This document shows, in pieces, positions 37,595 to 47,830 of a stretch of 64,000 nucleotides of DNA. The stretch covers positions 10,938,609 through 11,002,608 of the forward strand of contig JAMXBB010000002.1 of the NCBI GenBank assembly GCA_024138015.1, in the 5' to 3' direction. The position numbers and the translations under genes are program-made. Every line of letters begins with the position of its first letter. Within the stretch, counting starts at the first letter, position 1. Source of the stretch: Lumnitzera littorea (lineage: Eukaryota > Streptophyta > Magnoliopsida > Myrtales > Combretaceae). Below the pieces are notes generated by a model. It was given only the letters and a program-made list of their open reading frames with translations, searched no databases and was not told the DNA's origin.

Positions 37595-40024
37595 TTAACA
37601 TTTATCAACCTCAACTTGGTCTCGGGATTTTGCCATATTTCTTGTTGCTTCAACCACCACCTGTCCCTTAACATAATGTCGACGGCAAACAGGCATGTAG
37701 ACATCAGCCCCTCCGATTAGTTCCTTCTGCGCTTCCTTGGTCTTTCTCAAAGTGAAAAATGCCCGGCTGTTGCAAATTTCGCATCGTGCTGTCAACTTTG
37801 TGATAGTATCAGCAAGGGGGATTACATCTAGCACAGAAACAAAGCTCTTCCTGCCATTTGGAGTACATAAATCTAGTGAGCAACTGTAAAGGATCCTCAC
37901 AGTGATCATGATGTAGTCAGAAAGCTGCCCAGAACAGGCTCTAGAACATCCAATCTGTTTGTTGAATCCAAGATGAACCAAAATGTTGTAAGAACATTCA
38001 ATTTACCTCAGATAGTCACCATCTAAGCCTGCAACTATAACAATCTTTCCATCTTGATCAGCAGCATCACAGCAGAAATCATAGAGATCTTCAAAAAATT
38101 GAGCTTCATCAATGCCGATGACATCTACCTGTGGATTAAACGCCAGTTGAACAGTCAATTTTTCGTTTTCCATGATTATACCTAACTTCAAAACTCTTTA
38201 GTAATATCAATCGATAATAAGCCATACACTAGGCTGCTAAAATACAAAATCTGCATTCTTGCCACTTGCAAGTTTAGTTGTTTAAAGTGTTTTTCTATTT
38301 TTTTTTTTTTTTCCCCTTCAGCAGCCTAATGACATTCCGATGCAATCTGAGCGTCAATGGCCATATGAACTTTTATCCAGAGTCTGAGAATGCGGTAAGA
38401 TCAGATAGTATGAAAAGCATAAAACAGAACTCACATATGCTTAGCTTACCTTAACATTATCGGATCTAATTCTAGTCCCTTTCTTATTCTGCCATATCTC
38501 CATTCTCCATAACCCATCCAATACCATCCTACTTGCATTCTTAGTTTTTACTGTCAAGCACTCGGCTTATCTGTTTTGCAACAATATTTTCAGGATCAGA
38601 AGTTTTAACTCGAAAACTTACCTTGCTATAGGAATCAGTCCCTAGCTTCTCTTTGAAGGACATAAGATCTGGCAATGCCCAGCATGGGAATTTGACCCCA
38701 TCATGTGTTACTACTGAATCCACTGCATATCTTGTGTCTTTGCTTGATTTTATAATTGTCGCATTTCTGCACATATCAAAGTGAATAATCTTGATAATTA
38801 GACAACATAATTCCACATCTCATTAACTGAAAAGTATCGCTAGCACTTATCATTTTATATAAACACACACAAATCCATATGGACATAAACCGTAGCTTGT
38901 TGTAGCATAATTTCGACCTAAACACAATTGAGAAGCAACAGTGTTTCTGTTTCTTTTTTTTTTTTTTTTTTCCCTTTAAATTACATTGGCACAGCTTTAA
39001 AACTTCGGAAACTTTTCTTTTTCCTGTTGTACACTGCATTCATTGAGATATGTTTCAAAAATATTTAGCCATATCCAATAATTAAATTTCATAATTGTTC
39101 AAACATCCTAAAAGATGATGACAGGAAACCACACACGTCAGAATAATAAGTATACAACTAAAAGAATGGAGAATTGTATTCATATAAACCATTGGTCAGG
39201 TGCAAAATCTGACTCTCCAAATTCCCAAAATGTTATTTCACCTCCCGTGACTTACGAAAATATGCAAAATAAACCTCAAACATTTGCAAGGACCCAAAAT
39301 AGTGGCTAAAAGAACCATAAACTGTTATGGCTTTAGAATTCTAGATATGGTTGGGATGTGTATGCAAATTTTCAAAAATTATAGGAGATTAAATTACAAT
39401 TTGGGTATTTGAGTCTTTTCGCACCTAACTAGAAGTTTATAGCCTTAAAATATTAAGAGTATCCATATAATTTTTGGAGAGTGATCAACGTAATTCACAA
39501 TTTTTTTTTTCCCTCCATATCATTCAGGGTAAGTAACGTATGCAGATAATCCAGGCAGGGTTATTCCCGACCGGCCCCACGGCTTCAATCACCTGGAATC
39601 TCACATACGACATCGGAATTGGGAAACCGGTTCCACATATCTGGAACTGGGAAACGGTGGTTCCCTTGAACCGGGCATTCTTACGTACAGAACGAGAACA
39701 TTAGCCTACAATACCGGCCGACATGTCGCTTACGACTAACAGCAACTGTTTAGGCTAAAATTTTCCGTTAAACCTCAATATCAAATGATTCATCAAATTG
39801 TTCATCAAATAAAATTAAAAATACAAGGTAAGAGAGTCGCGAAGAGCATGCTACCTGCCCTTGCTGGCCTCTGATTTGATCCGTCGGAGGAGAGTAGTTG
39901 TCTTACCTGCAAACATAGGACCCACGATAACATGAACCTCACCTGAATTACTGTAGGATGGCAACGGATGATCATCTCCGCTGCCATTTTTGCTCAAACA
40001 AATCGTGGGTTCCAAGGACGCCAT
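37595..40024 (-). CDS. TK1: Thymidine kinase, TK1 type, four exons
   Basis: Phosphorylates thymidine with ATP to dTMP in nucleotide salvage. Exons read on the minus strand: 39855-40024, 38622-38766, 38007-38128 and 37595-37850. All introns are GT-AG (1088, 493 and 156 bp). The joined length of 693 bases gives 230 residues plus stop, in frame throughout. Motifs: P-loop GPMFAGKT (residues 35-42), DEAQFF (112-117) with the catalytic Glu, and the zinc site C169, C172, C201, H204 (CEIC and CRRH). GGADVYMPV precedes the second zinc pair. The N-terminus has no obvious transit peptide, so it is probably cytosolic. The start is the first ATG, giving a 28-residue tail before the conserved GEVHVIVG. The exon 3 end could be off by one base from my reading, but the frame supports it. 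Confidence 0.93.
39555..39700. other. GC-rich patch inside thymidine kinase intron 1
   Basis: A block rich in CGG, CCGG and GGAAACC motifs (for example CCGACCGGCCCC and GGAAACCGG), quite unlike the AT-rich intron around it. It resembles the sub-terminal blocks at 41160-41340, 42655-42760 and 59610-60370. Probably part of an old DNA transposon; the borders were not found. Confidence 0.35.
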
Positions 40025-40240
40025 GAAAATATATTGAGAAATAAGAGACGAAGGATAGAAGCTTTATGTATGAGAAGAAGATGGGTTAACGTAGAGCTCT
40101 AGTGTTTGAATGGGTTCTGTAATTTAAAGTGTAAAGATTGAAAATTTGACTCTAGGAAGAGGATGGGAAGTGTAAAGATTTGATCTTTGAATGAGTCGAA
40201 GTTTGACTTTAAGGTATTGGATCGGTTCAATGCAATGAAT
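40025..40240 (-). promoter_or_regulatory. Upstream region of thymidine kinase
   Basis: Candidate promoter. Minus strand: the 12-base motif ATCTTTACACTT occurs twice about 40 bases apart (about 40120-40180), and a TATA-like ACATAAAG lies about 60 bases before the ATG. No E2F site was recognised. Confidence 0.35.
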
Positions 40241-41149
40241 TTAAATATAGGGTGCGTTGTGTTTCGGGTGTTTTGATTTGGATACTTGTGGTAAAAGAAA
40301 TGGAGGGAATGGAGGAGAGAGACAGGAGTTGTGTATTTTTGAAGGGCTTGAGAACAATGGGTTTTGGAGGGAAAGTAAATTAGTGGTGGCGTTGGATTGA
40401 ATGTTTGCTAATTTTAATGAGTAGGTTCGAAGTCTCTCTTTGCATGTGCGTGGAGTTGTCTTGTGCGATGCTACGGGGGTGAATGGCAAATGAAATTTGT
40501 CCTTGAAAATGGCTTTGTGCATCCGATTCATTTTACCAAATAAAGCAAGGTTTATTATCAATATATTTATTCTCCTTTAGACAATAAATCAGCAATTTGA
40601 CAGCTTTTTTTCCTAAATATCTCTCCACTTTATTCATTAATTTTTAAATTCAATTATTAACATGGATATTTCTACATATAAATAACTAAGTATGGTAATT
40701 GCTAAATAAGTACTAATGTTACTGTTAAGTGCCAATTCTTAATCAAGAACAGTGCTTTTTTAAGAACCTAACTTTTACTAGTTAAGAACTCTCTAAAGAA
40801 TCCTAAGTATAAAAAATCTAAACTAAGAATCTTAGATTAAATATGCTCTAAAAGAGTCAAATAGTAGAAATAAATGAAAATGAAATGAAATGAAATAAGA
40901 GATAAGTACTTTTTGTTTAAATACAAACAAATGAAACTAAAAGAGAAAGCAAGCAAAATATTTTTTCTTCTTAATTGTTCGTAACATAATCAAACAGAAA
41001 TATACGGAAAAGAAATATTGATTCCATTAAATCAACCTTTAATTTTTCATGTTAAGTTTTTATTTTTAAATTTTATGATGTGTAGCTTGTCCATGAAGTT
41101 CCCATTGGTGGAATTTTTTAGAAAAAGCATACAGTATGATGGAATTTTT
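40241..41149. other. AT-rich spacer
   Basis: No gene recognised. A 106-codon open frame on the minus strand (40241-40561) has no known motif and overlaps the likely promoter region of thymidine kinase. Confidence 0.45.
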
Positions 41150-41689
41150 GGGAACAAGCTAGACTTGGGGAACGGTTAGGTTAAACTCGTGAACCGACTC
41201 AAACCCGTGAACCATGAACTTAAACCGTAGCCTAACTTGTCGAGCTTAGCGAGTCAATATGGTTTAATGTGTTGAATCCACCAAACTAATGAGTCTAAAC
41301 CCGAGTCGAAAGAACTGGCAGTTCAATCCATTAATTTCAACCTAAAAATTAAGTTTTTTTATAAATTAAATTTAAGTATTCACTCTAATTAAAATATAAA
41401 ATAAAATTAAATATATATTATTACTTATATTTAGAAGTTGATATTGAGACCGAATAATATATATGGGTTTATAAAAAAAATATTAAAACCCATATATTTT
41501 AATGTTGGTAAAAATGAATAGTTATGATATGAAATATATTACTTTAACCAGCAAAAGAATTTTTCAACAAAAAAGAAAAAATAAAAAAAACCATCAAAAG
41601 AGTTCGGGGTATAGAATATCACAAGTTTCATATGATTTTATTTAATTTTTGAAAGAGCAATTACTTTTGAAAATAATATATTTTAATGA

Positions 41690-42486
41690 TTTATAAAAAT
41701 GCAATTGTATTTATAATTTAATACCATTAAAAATCATAAAGAATATATTTATACCATATATAAAATGTTGAGTGTAATATAAATATTAGATAAATGCTAT
41801 TATTTTTATAATATCAATTCAACTCTCACATATATTATATTATTTTTTGAAGTTTCTTCTAAAGTAATAAAAGAGTATAGTGAGAATTATCTATCACAAA
41901 TCAAGTCTCATATTGATTATATTGATATATTTTCCTTGAGATGTTGCCTATAAAAAAAGATTTACTTACTCAATTTATTAATTGTAGGCATAAAATAACA
42001 ATTATGCATTATTGAAAATATAAATTATTAATATCATGACTANNNNNNNNNNNNNNNNNNNNNNNNNNNNNNNNNNNNNNNNNNNNNNNNNNNNNNNNNN
42101 NNNNNNNNNNNNNNNNNAATTTTAATCATGTTGGTCTTAATTTGGTCTTTTGTTATAATTAAAAGTCATAAAAAAATATATTTATGCTATATATAAAATG
42201 ATGAGTGTATTATAGATATTAAACAAATATTGTTCTCTTTATGATATTACAATATTAGTCTAACTTCCACATAGATTATATTATTTTCTAAAGCTTCCTC
42301 TGAAGCAATAAAAAAGCATATTAAGCATTACATATGACAAATTTAATACCACATTGATTATATTTGTAAACTTTCCTTAAAATGTTGTTTATGAAAAGAG
42401 GTTTACTTACTCAATTTATTAATTGTGGGCATAAAGTAATGATTATGCATTATTGAAAATGTAAATTATTAATATCATATCTAACA
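41690..42486. repeat. Direct repeat pair (period about 440 bp) flanking the gap
   Basis: 41690-42042 and 42118-42486 are copies: both contain TTTACTTACTCAATTTATTAATTG and the same following ATTATGCATTATTGAAAA block, offset 441 bp. The gap lies between them. Confidence 0.8.
42043..42117. other. Assembly gap (75 N)
   Basis: Run of N. It sits inside a tandem-like repeat, so its true length may differ. Confidence 1.
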
Positions 42487-43062
42487 ATTAATAAAATGTA
42501 AATCATTAATCTCAATGCCAAATAATTGATAGAGTGAAATAGTCAACATTTTAAATTATTGTGATTTATTAATGGTTTTTCTTTTTTTACAAATTAAAAA
42601 TAAAGATAAAAGAATATTTTTTCCTAATTAAAAATAAAAAGGAAATTGGGTAGTCCACAGGTCGAAAATTGATCGATCGAACCGCAAAGCAGAGTGAATC
42701 GGCCCAAAATCGATCTAAATCGGACCAGTTACGGGGCGGGGTTTGACTTGGCCTTAGGTATAGAGCAAGCACACAAAAACTGACTTTATATTATCATTGA
42801 CATTTGTTTTGAGACAAAAGAAAATCAATTCTCCTAGAAGTAAAACTAATAAGAAGAAGATAGAGAAACTTGGCTATTCTTCTATAAAATAAATCGATTA
42901 TTGCAATTAAAATGCTTACCTATTAAGACTAAGTTAAAAAAGCCAATTAGACCATAAACTAGATTGGACTAAGCTAAATCGAATCATAAATTCAATTCTT
43001 TTAATGGTTCAATTCAATGACGGATAAACAATTTATAGTTCATTTTAAGGAAGTGAATCTAT

Positions 43063-43571
43063 TGATAAAGCTCTTTAGACATGAGCCCCTCAGGGCCGTC
43101 AAATTTGATGCACCTCACCATTTAGGATTCGCTGTCTTAGGCTCAAGCCCTAGGCACGACTTGACCGAGCCTAAAAAGCTCTTTAATAGCTAGAGAACAC
43201 CAAATAAGAATAAGAGATTAAGTCAACAACGACCTCCAGCATATATAGAACACGTTGGATACTACGAACCCATTCTCCCATACTCGCGGGAGACTTACGG
43301 GAGATGATCTCTCCTACTAACCACTTTTTAACTACGAGTGCTACTTCACTATAAATACTAGGTCACCACCTAATGGTAAATTTCTCTACACTGCATACTA
43401 AAACTTGTTTACTATTCTCAAGCATCCCATACTCTCTATGACAAACTACTGACTTAAATATCAGAGTAGCTACGCCGAACAACACCCTAACTTCCCCTCA
43501 CAGTGTTCTATTTTACAGGCTTACCAAATGTGTAAAGCCCAACTTTTACCAACAAATCCTTTAAGATGACA
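43063..43571 (+). mobile_element. Gypsy IV 5' LTR
   Basis: TGATAAAGCTC to AAGATGACA (TG...CA), 509 bp, homologous to 56549-57053. It carries a TATA box CTATAAATAC at 43349-43358. Confidence 0.88.
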
Positions 43572-43573
43572 TT

Positions 43574-43590
43574 TGGTGCCGTCTATGGGA
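43574..43590 (+). promoter_or_regulatory. Primer binding site of Gypsy IV
   Basis: TGGTGCCGTCTATGGGA lies two bases after the LTR end. It matches the TGGCGCCGT...GGGA primer sites usual for Tat-lineage elements (non-initiator tRNA). Confidence 0.75.
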
Positions 43591-43658
43591 AATTGAATTC
43601 CTACACGAAAAACCCCAAACACACTAAACACATTCTCTACATGCAATTCTTTGACATC

Positions 43659-45050
43659 ATGTCTCACCACGACAAACAAGAAAACCGCTCCTACAAAGAA
43701 CTAACCCCTTCCAAAGGCAACACTAAAGGAGTGCTTAGAGCATTCGAAACACTTGGCTAAGGAACTTACAACTCAAAATAGGCTACTTCGTGCTCGCCTT
43801 GAAGAAGTTAAGAGGCGCAACATACAAACTTACCCCCCTGAAGCCTTTAATGCCTACATTGGGAAAAACGACCACCAACAATCATAAAATGGCAAGGATT
43901 AGCAACCTAATGTCCCAATGCAACAACAACTAACAAGATCTGCAACCACCCGCAACCGAGCCCTAATTGGTAATGAGCCAGTAGCCGACTCGTAAGGAGT
44001 AGCGGCCTACTCAACAGCATGCCAAGCTCATCTAACAGACAATGCCGACCTCAATGAGCTGTACGCAATTGTCAAGAAGCTCTTTGAGTAACAAAAGAGT
44101 ATGGCAGCTAACGAACCCAAGCTGGTTGCTAACAATAGTACCCCCTTCACTAAAGGCATTCAGGATAAAGTGTTGCCCCCAAATAGCAAAATTCCATCCC
44201 TAAACCAATATGATGGTACAATAGACCCTGACAACCACCTCCTCCACTTCCATACCCTCATGAACCTTTATGGTTATGGGGACACTATAATGTACAAGGC
44301 TTTCTAAGACACCTTGAGGAAAGTAACTCGGGCATGGTTCAACCACCTGCTCAAGATCTCCATCAACTCATTTGATAAGTTGGCGTAGAAATTTAACTTT
44401 CATTCTAGGGCTAACAAGCTGCCATCTAAGGATACGTCGTCCTTATACTTGATAAGGCAGAGTGAAGGCAAATCCTTGTGTAACTATATAGTCCGGTTCG
44501 ATAATACTATGGTCAAGATCCCTCAACTGGATGAAGGAGTTGCTGTCTACGCCGCTCAAGTCGACATCCGACCTTTGGGAGACTTCTTCTGATCACTTAC
44601 AAAGAGCAAGCCTAAGGCCTTAGCTGACTTCTAGAATAAAGCCTAGAAGTACATCGACCAAGAGTACAACATTCGCATTAGGTACGATGCTAACTAATAG
44701 AGATCAAGTAAAAAATAGGACAAGGAAAGATTGTCCATAAAGAATCACCTCGGCAAATGGTTGCCGAGAAAATCAGAAGGGGATGGTTCGAGAAAGAAGA
44801 AGCATCAAAGCAAAGGAAACTCGCTCCCCCCTCCTATCTACATGTAATATACCCCTCTAAATAGACCCATAGCCTATGTTTATTCCTAAGTAAAGCATAG
44901 GAACCTGTTACAAAGACCTTTGAAAATGAAGGAGAACCTTAATAGTCAGAACTCGAATAAGTATTGCAAGTTCTACAATGAACATGGCCATACCACCGAC
45001 AAATGCTTCTAGCTAAAGAGCGTAATCGAATACGCCATTCAGCGAAGCTT
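43659..45050 (+). pseudogene. Gypsy IV gag remnant with zinc knuckle
   Basis: The first ATG of the likely frame is at 43659 (MSHHDKQENRS). The main Gag domain reads IPSLNQYDGTIDPDNHLLHF and LMNLYGYGDTIMYKAF (about 44190-44306), then TRAWFNHLLKISINSF and SLCNYIVRFDNTMVKIPQLD (about 44470-44535). The knuckle CKFYNEHGHTTDKC (about 44967-45008) is intact. Stops and frameshifts occur near 43758, 44307, 44389 and 44592. Confidence 0.85.
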
Positions 45051-45059
45051 CTTCAATGA

Positions 45060-45850
45060 GTACGTGGCCCAACCGAGGAACAATAACCGTTCCAATGATG
45101 ATGAGGACCAAACACCTTGGAGGCGGCTGACTGAGGGCACTAAAGCAAAGCAGAATGCTGACCGCCGCAACAACCACGCCCCCAACGATGTTATTAATAT
45201 AATAGTTAGGGGGCCATACCTAAGAGTGAGCCGCAGCATTAGTAGCTTGATTAACGCCTCGTTTAAGATGCTGGTAGTAAGGGAGAAGAGATAAAAGCTA
45301 GATACTTCTATCTCCTTCTCTGATGAAGATATGGAGGGGGTAGATAACCCCCACTTGGATACCCTAATCATAAGGGCAAAGATCATGAATTTTGAGGTCC
45401 TGAAAATAATGGTGGACACCGACAACTCCACTAATATCCTCTTCCTCTACACATATGAGAGTCGCTAGCCAAGATGAAGCCATACCACCACAACTTGATC
45501 AGTTTCAATGGAAGTACAGTCCGAGCCAAGGGGATCATCACTCTAGAAATTGAGCTTAGCGATGATGACTACGTAGCATGATGACAAGTGAAGTTTGTCG
45601 TGATCGACTACCCCTCTCCCTACAATGCTCTCTTAAGAAGACCAAGTCTAAATGCGTTTGGGGTTATCACATCTTCTCTTTACGTAAAGGTAAAATTCCC
45701 AACCCCAACTAGCATAGGAATATGTAGTTATGATCAGAAGCTCTCAAGAGAGCTATTTGTTAGGGCTGCTAGGGGTGACAAAATCTTCGCCCTGGAGTTC
45801 AACTTACAGGAGAAGTCAATGAATAAAGGTGAGTCAGGTGAATAAACCAA
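45060..45850 (+). pseudogene. Gypsy IV protease region remnant
   Basis: Reads VDTDNSTNILF (about 45411-45445), where the third residue of the DTG triad is Asp instead of Gly. A long open stretch at 45588-45845 holds FVVIDYPSPYNALLRRPSLN and KVKFPTPTSIGICSYDQKLS, the linker before reverse transcriptase. Confidence 0.75.
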
Positions 45851-45999
45851 ATACGTCTAGATTGGTCCCTCTCTTGACCAAACTACGAAAGTCAAGATTA
45901 AGACTCCTTTCGAATTAAAGGATGAAATTATTACTCTCCTGTAGGCTAACCCAAATAGGCTCGCTCCGTTGACGTCGGATATGCCCAGGATCTCGCTCA

Positions 46000-46700
46000 A
46001 CCGAACAACCCATAGCCTCAACATTAATCCACTACGCAACCTGTCAAGTAGAAGAAGAGGCACTTCGCTCTAGAAAGGTAAGCCGCAATTGAAGAAGAGG
46101 TGCAAAAGTTGCTTAAGGCAAAGAGAAGTACCCGATTTAGCTAGTGAATGTGGTGCTAGTCAAGAAGAAGACCAAAAAGTGGTGTATATGTGTTGATTAC
46201 ACCGACCTCAACAAAGCCTACCCAAAAGAATGCTTCCCACTCTCCAAAATCGATCAGCTCGTCAACTCCACTTTAGGATATGCCCCGTTAAGTTTCATAG
46301 ATGCCTTCTCAAGGTACAATTAGATTAGAATGGACTCGAAGGACGAAGTGCATACCTCCTTCGTCACTAATTACGGCACATACTGTTATACAGTGATGCT
46401 GTTCAGCTTAAAAAATGTCAAGGTCACATATTGGTGGATGGTGACAAAATCATTTAAGCCTCAAATCGAGCGCAATATGGAAGTGTACGTTAATGACATG
46501 ATCGTCAAGAGCACAAAGCTAAGCAATCATGTCATGGACCTCTAAGAAGCCTTTAACTAGATGTAGATACACGATATAAAGTTAAACCCTTAGAAATGCA
46601 TATTTAAGGTCAGGTTCGGTAAATTCTTAGGCTTCTTAGTCATCTAAAGAGGTATTGAAGCCAATCCCGAGAAGATAAGCACCATCAAAGAGATAAAGCT
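46000..46700 (+). pseudogene. Gypsy IV reverse transcriptase remnant with YVND
   Basis: Reads CVDYTDLNKAYPKECFPLSK, SFIDAFSRYN, KDEVHTSFVTNYGTYCYTVM and MEVYVNDMIVKS. The catalytic box at 46486-46497 is YVND; the first of the two metal-binding aspartates has become Asn, while Gypsy III keeps YVDD. Stops elsewhere also prevent activity. Confidence 0.85.
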
Positions 46701-47270
46701 CCTTACCTTGGTCTAAGAAGTACAAAAGCTCACCAGTATGGTGGCTATGTTAAGTAGGTTTGTCTCAAAAAGTGCGAACAAATGCGCCAAGTTCTTTAAA
46801 ATCTTGAAAAATTCAAAGGGTTTTGAATGGACCCTAGAGTGTGCCGTCACCCTCCAGCAACTCCAAGATTTCCTCGAGTACCCACCAATCCTCTCCAAGC
46901 CTGTCCACGGGGAGTTCCTATTCTTATACCTCACTATGAGTAACTAGGTGCTCTCTTTTATGCTAGTTAAAGCAGATGGAAGAGAACACAGACCTGTATA
47001 TTACGTCAGCCATATACTCCCCTTGACCTAAGGTTAGGTACATTCGGGTAGAAAAATTTGCCCTGGCCATTGTCATCTCAACACGTCGACTACCAGATTA
47101 TCATGTTCACAAATCAACCGTTATACACCGTACTGCAGAAGCCTGATGCGTTTGGATTAATGATGAAGTACGCAATGGAGTTGAGTGCATATGGTATCCA
47201 ATAACAACCACAAATGGCCTACAAGGCACAGATGCTAGCTGTTTTGTGGTAGAATACATGGGAGAGGAGG
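46700..47270 (+). pseudogene. Gypsy IV RNase H remnant
   Basis: Open piece 46738-46947: VAMLSRFVSKSANKCAKFFK, GFEWTLECAVTLQQLQDF, EYPPILSKPVHGEFLFLYL. It then continues in shifted frames (REHRPVYYVS, MKYAMELSAYGIQ). It matches Gypsy III 14894-15400, here without the LTR insertion. Confidence 0.8.
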
Positions 47271-47279
47271 AAGCACCCC

Positions 47280-47720
47280 TAAGCAACGATAAACCGATGT
47301 AGACTCTTCATATCTATAGATCATCCACTTTGGGGGGTGAAGGTGCGGTTCTCGTTTTGATGAGCCCACACAAGATCACAATCTGTTATGCCCTCAAGTT
47401 CGGGTCCAATACTAGCAACAACAAATTTGAGTACGAAGCCCTCATCGTCGTCTCAAGTTAGTCAAAGAGATTGGCGTTGAATACTTATAGGTCTTCTTAG
47501 ACTCTATACTAGTCGTCCAACAAGTCTGAAGCAAATATAAGGCCAAGGACAACATGATGGCTAAGTACTTAGAGAAGGTGAAGAGCCTTCTAGCCGAATT
47601 CCCTTCATAAAGCATCACAAAGATCCCCTGACTCAAGAATTTAGCAGCAAATTGGTTATCCAAACTCGCCTCCACTAGAATATAAAAACTGGAGGTAAAG
47701 GATAAGAAGATCTTCATAGA
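47280..47720 (+). pseudogene. Gypsy IV second RNase H (archaeal type) remnant
   Basis: Shows GPILATTNLSTKPSS-region equivalents, NNKFEYEALIVV (about 47418-47455), and YKAKDNMMAKYLEKVKSLLAEF (about 47535-47608), ending SKLAST. This extra domain places the element in the Tat lineage. Stops are present. Confidence 0.78.
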
Positions 47721-47830
47721 GTACCAGTCAGAGAAGAGTATAACTCTAGTCTTGGCTAAAGTCTTGGAACCGATAACAACAGCATCAAAGTCGAGCTAAA
47801 TGGATCCTATCCTGAGTTATTTGGAGTAGG

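Larger units (their letters stand above)
41150..42770. mobile_element. Candidate decayed DNA transposon with GC-rich ends and AT-rich centre
   Basis: GC-rich blocks rich in GAACCG/CGGTTC-type words lie at 41160-41340 and 42655-42760. Between them are about 1.3 kb of very AT-rich sequence with direct repeats and the assembly gap. The same build appears at 59600-60380. Terminal inverted repeats and a target duplication could not be fixed by eye. Confidence 0.3.

Noticed and set aside
39805..39987. 60-codon minus-strand frame starting MAAEM
   Set aside because: Alternative frame over thymidine kinase exon 1; the ATG at 40024 gives the P-loop in frame.
40241..40561. 106-codon open frame (-)
   Set aside because: No motif; ends right upstream of the thymidine kinase promoter region and has no coding-like features.
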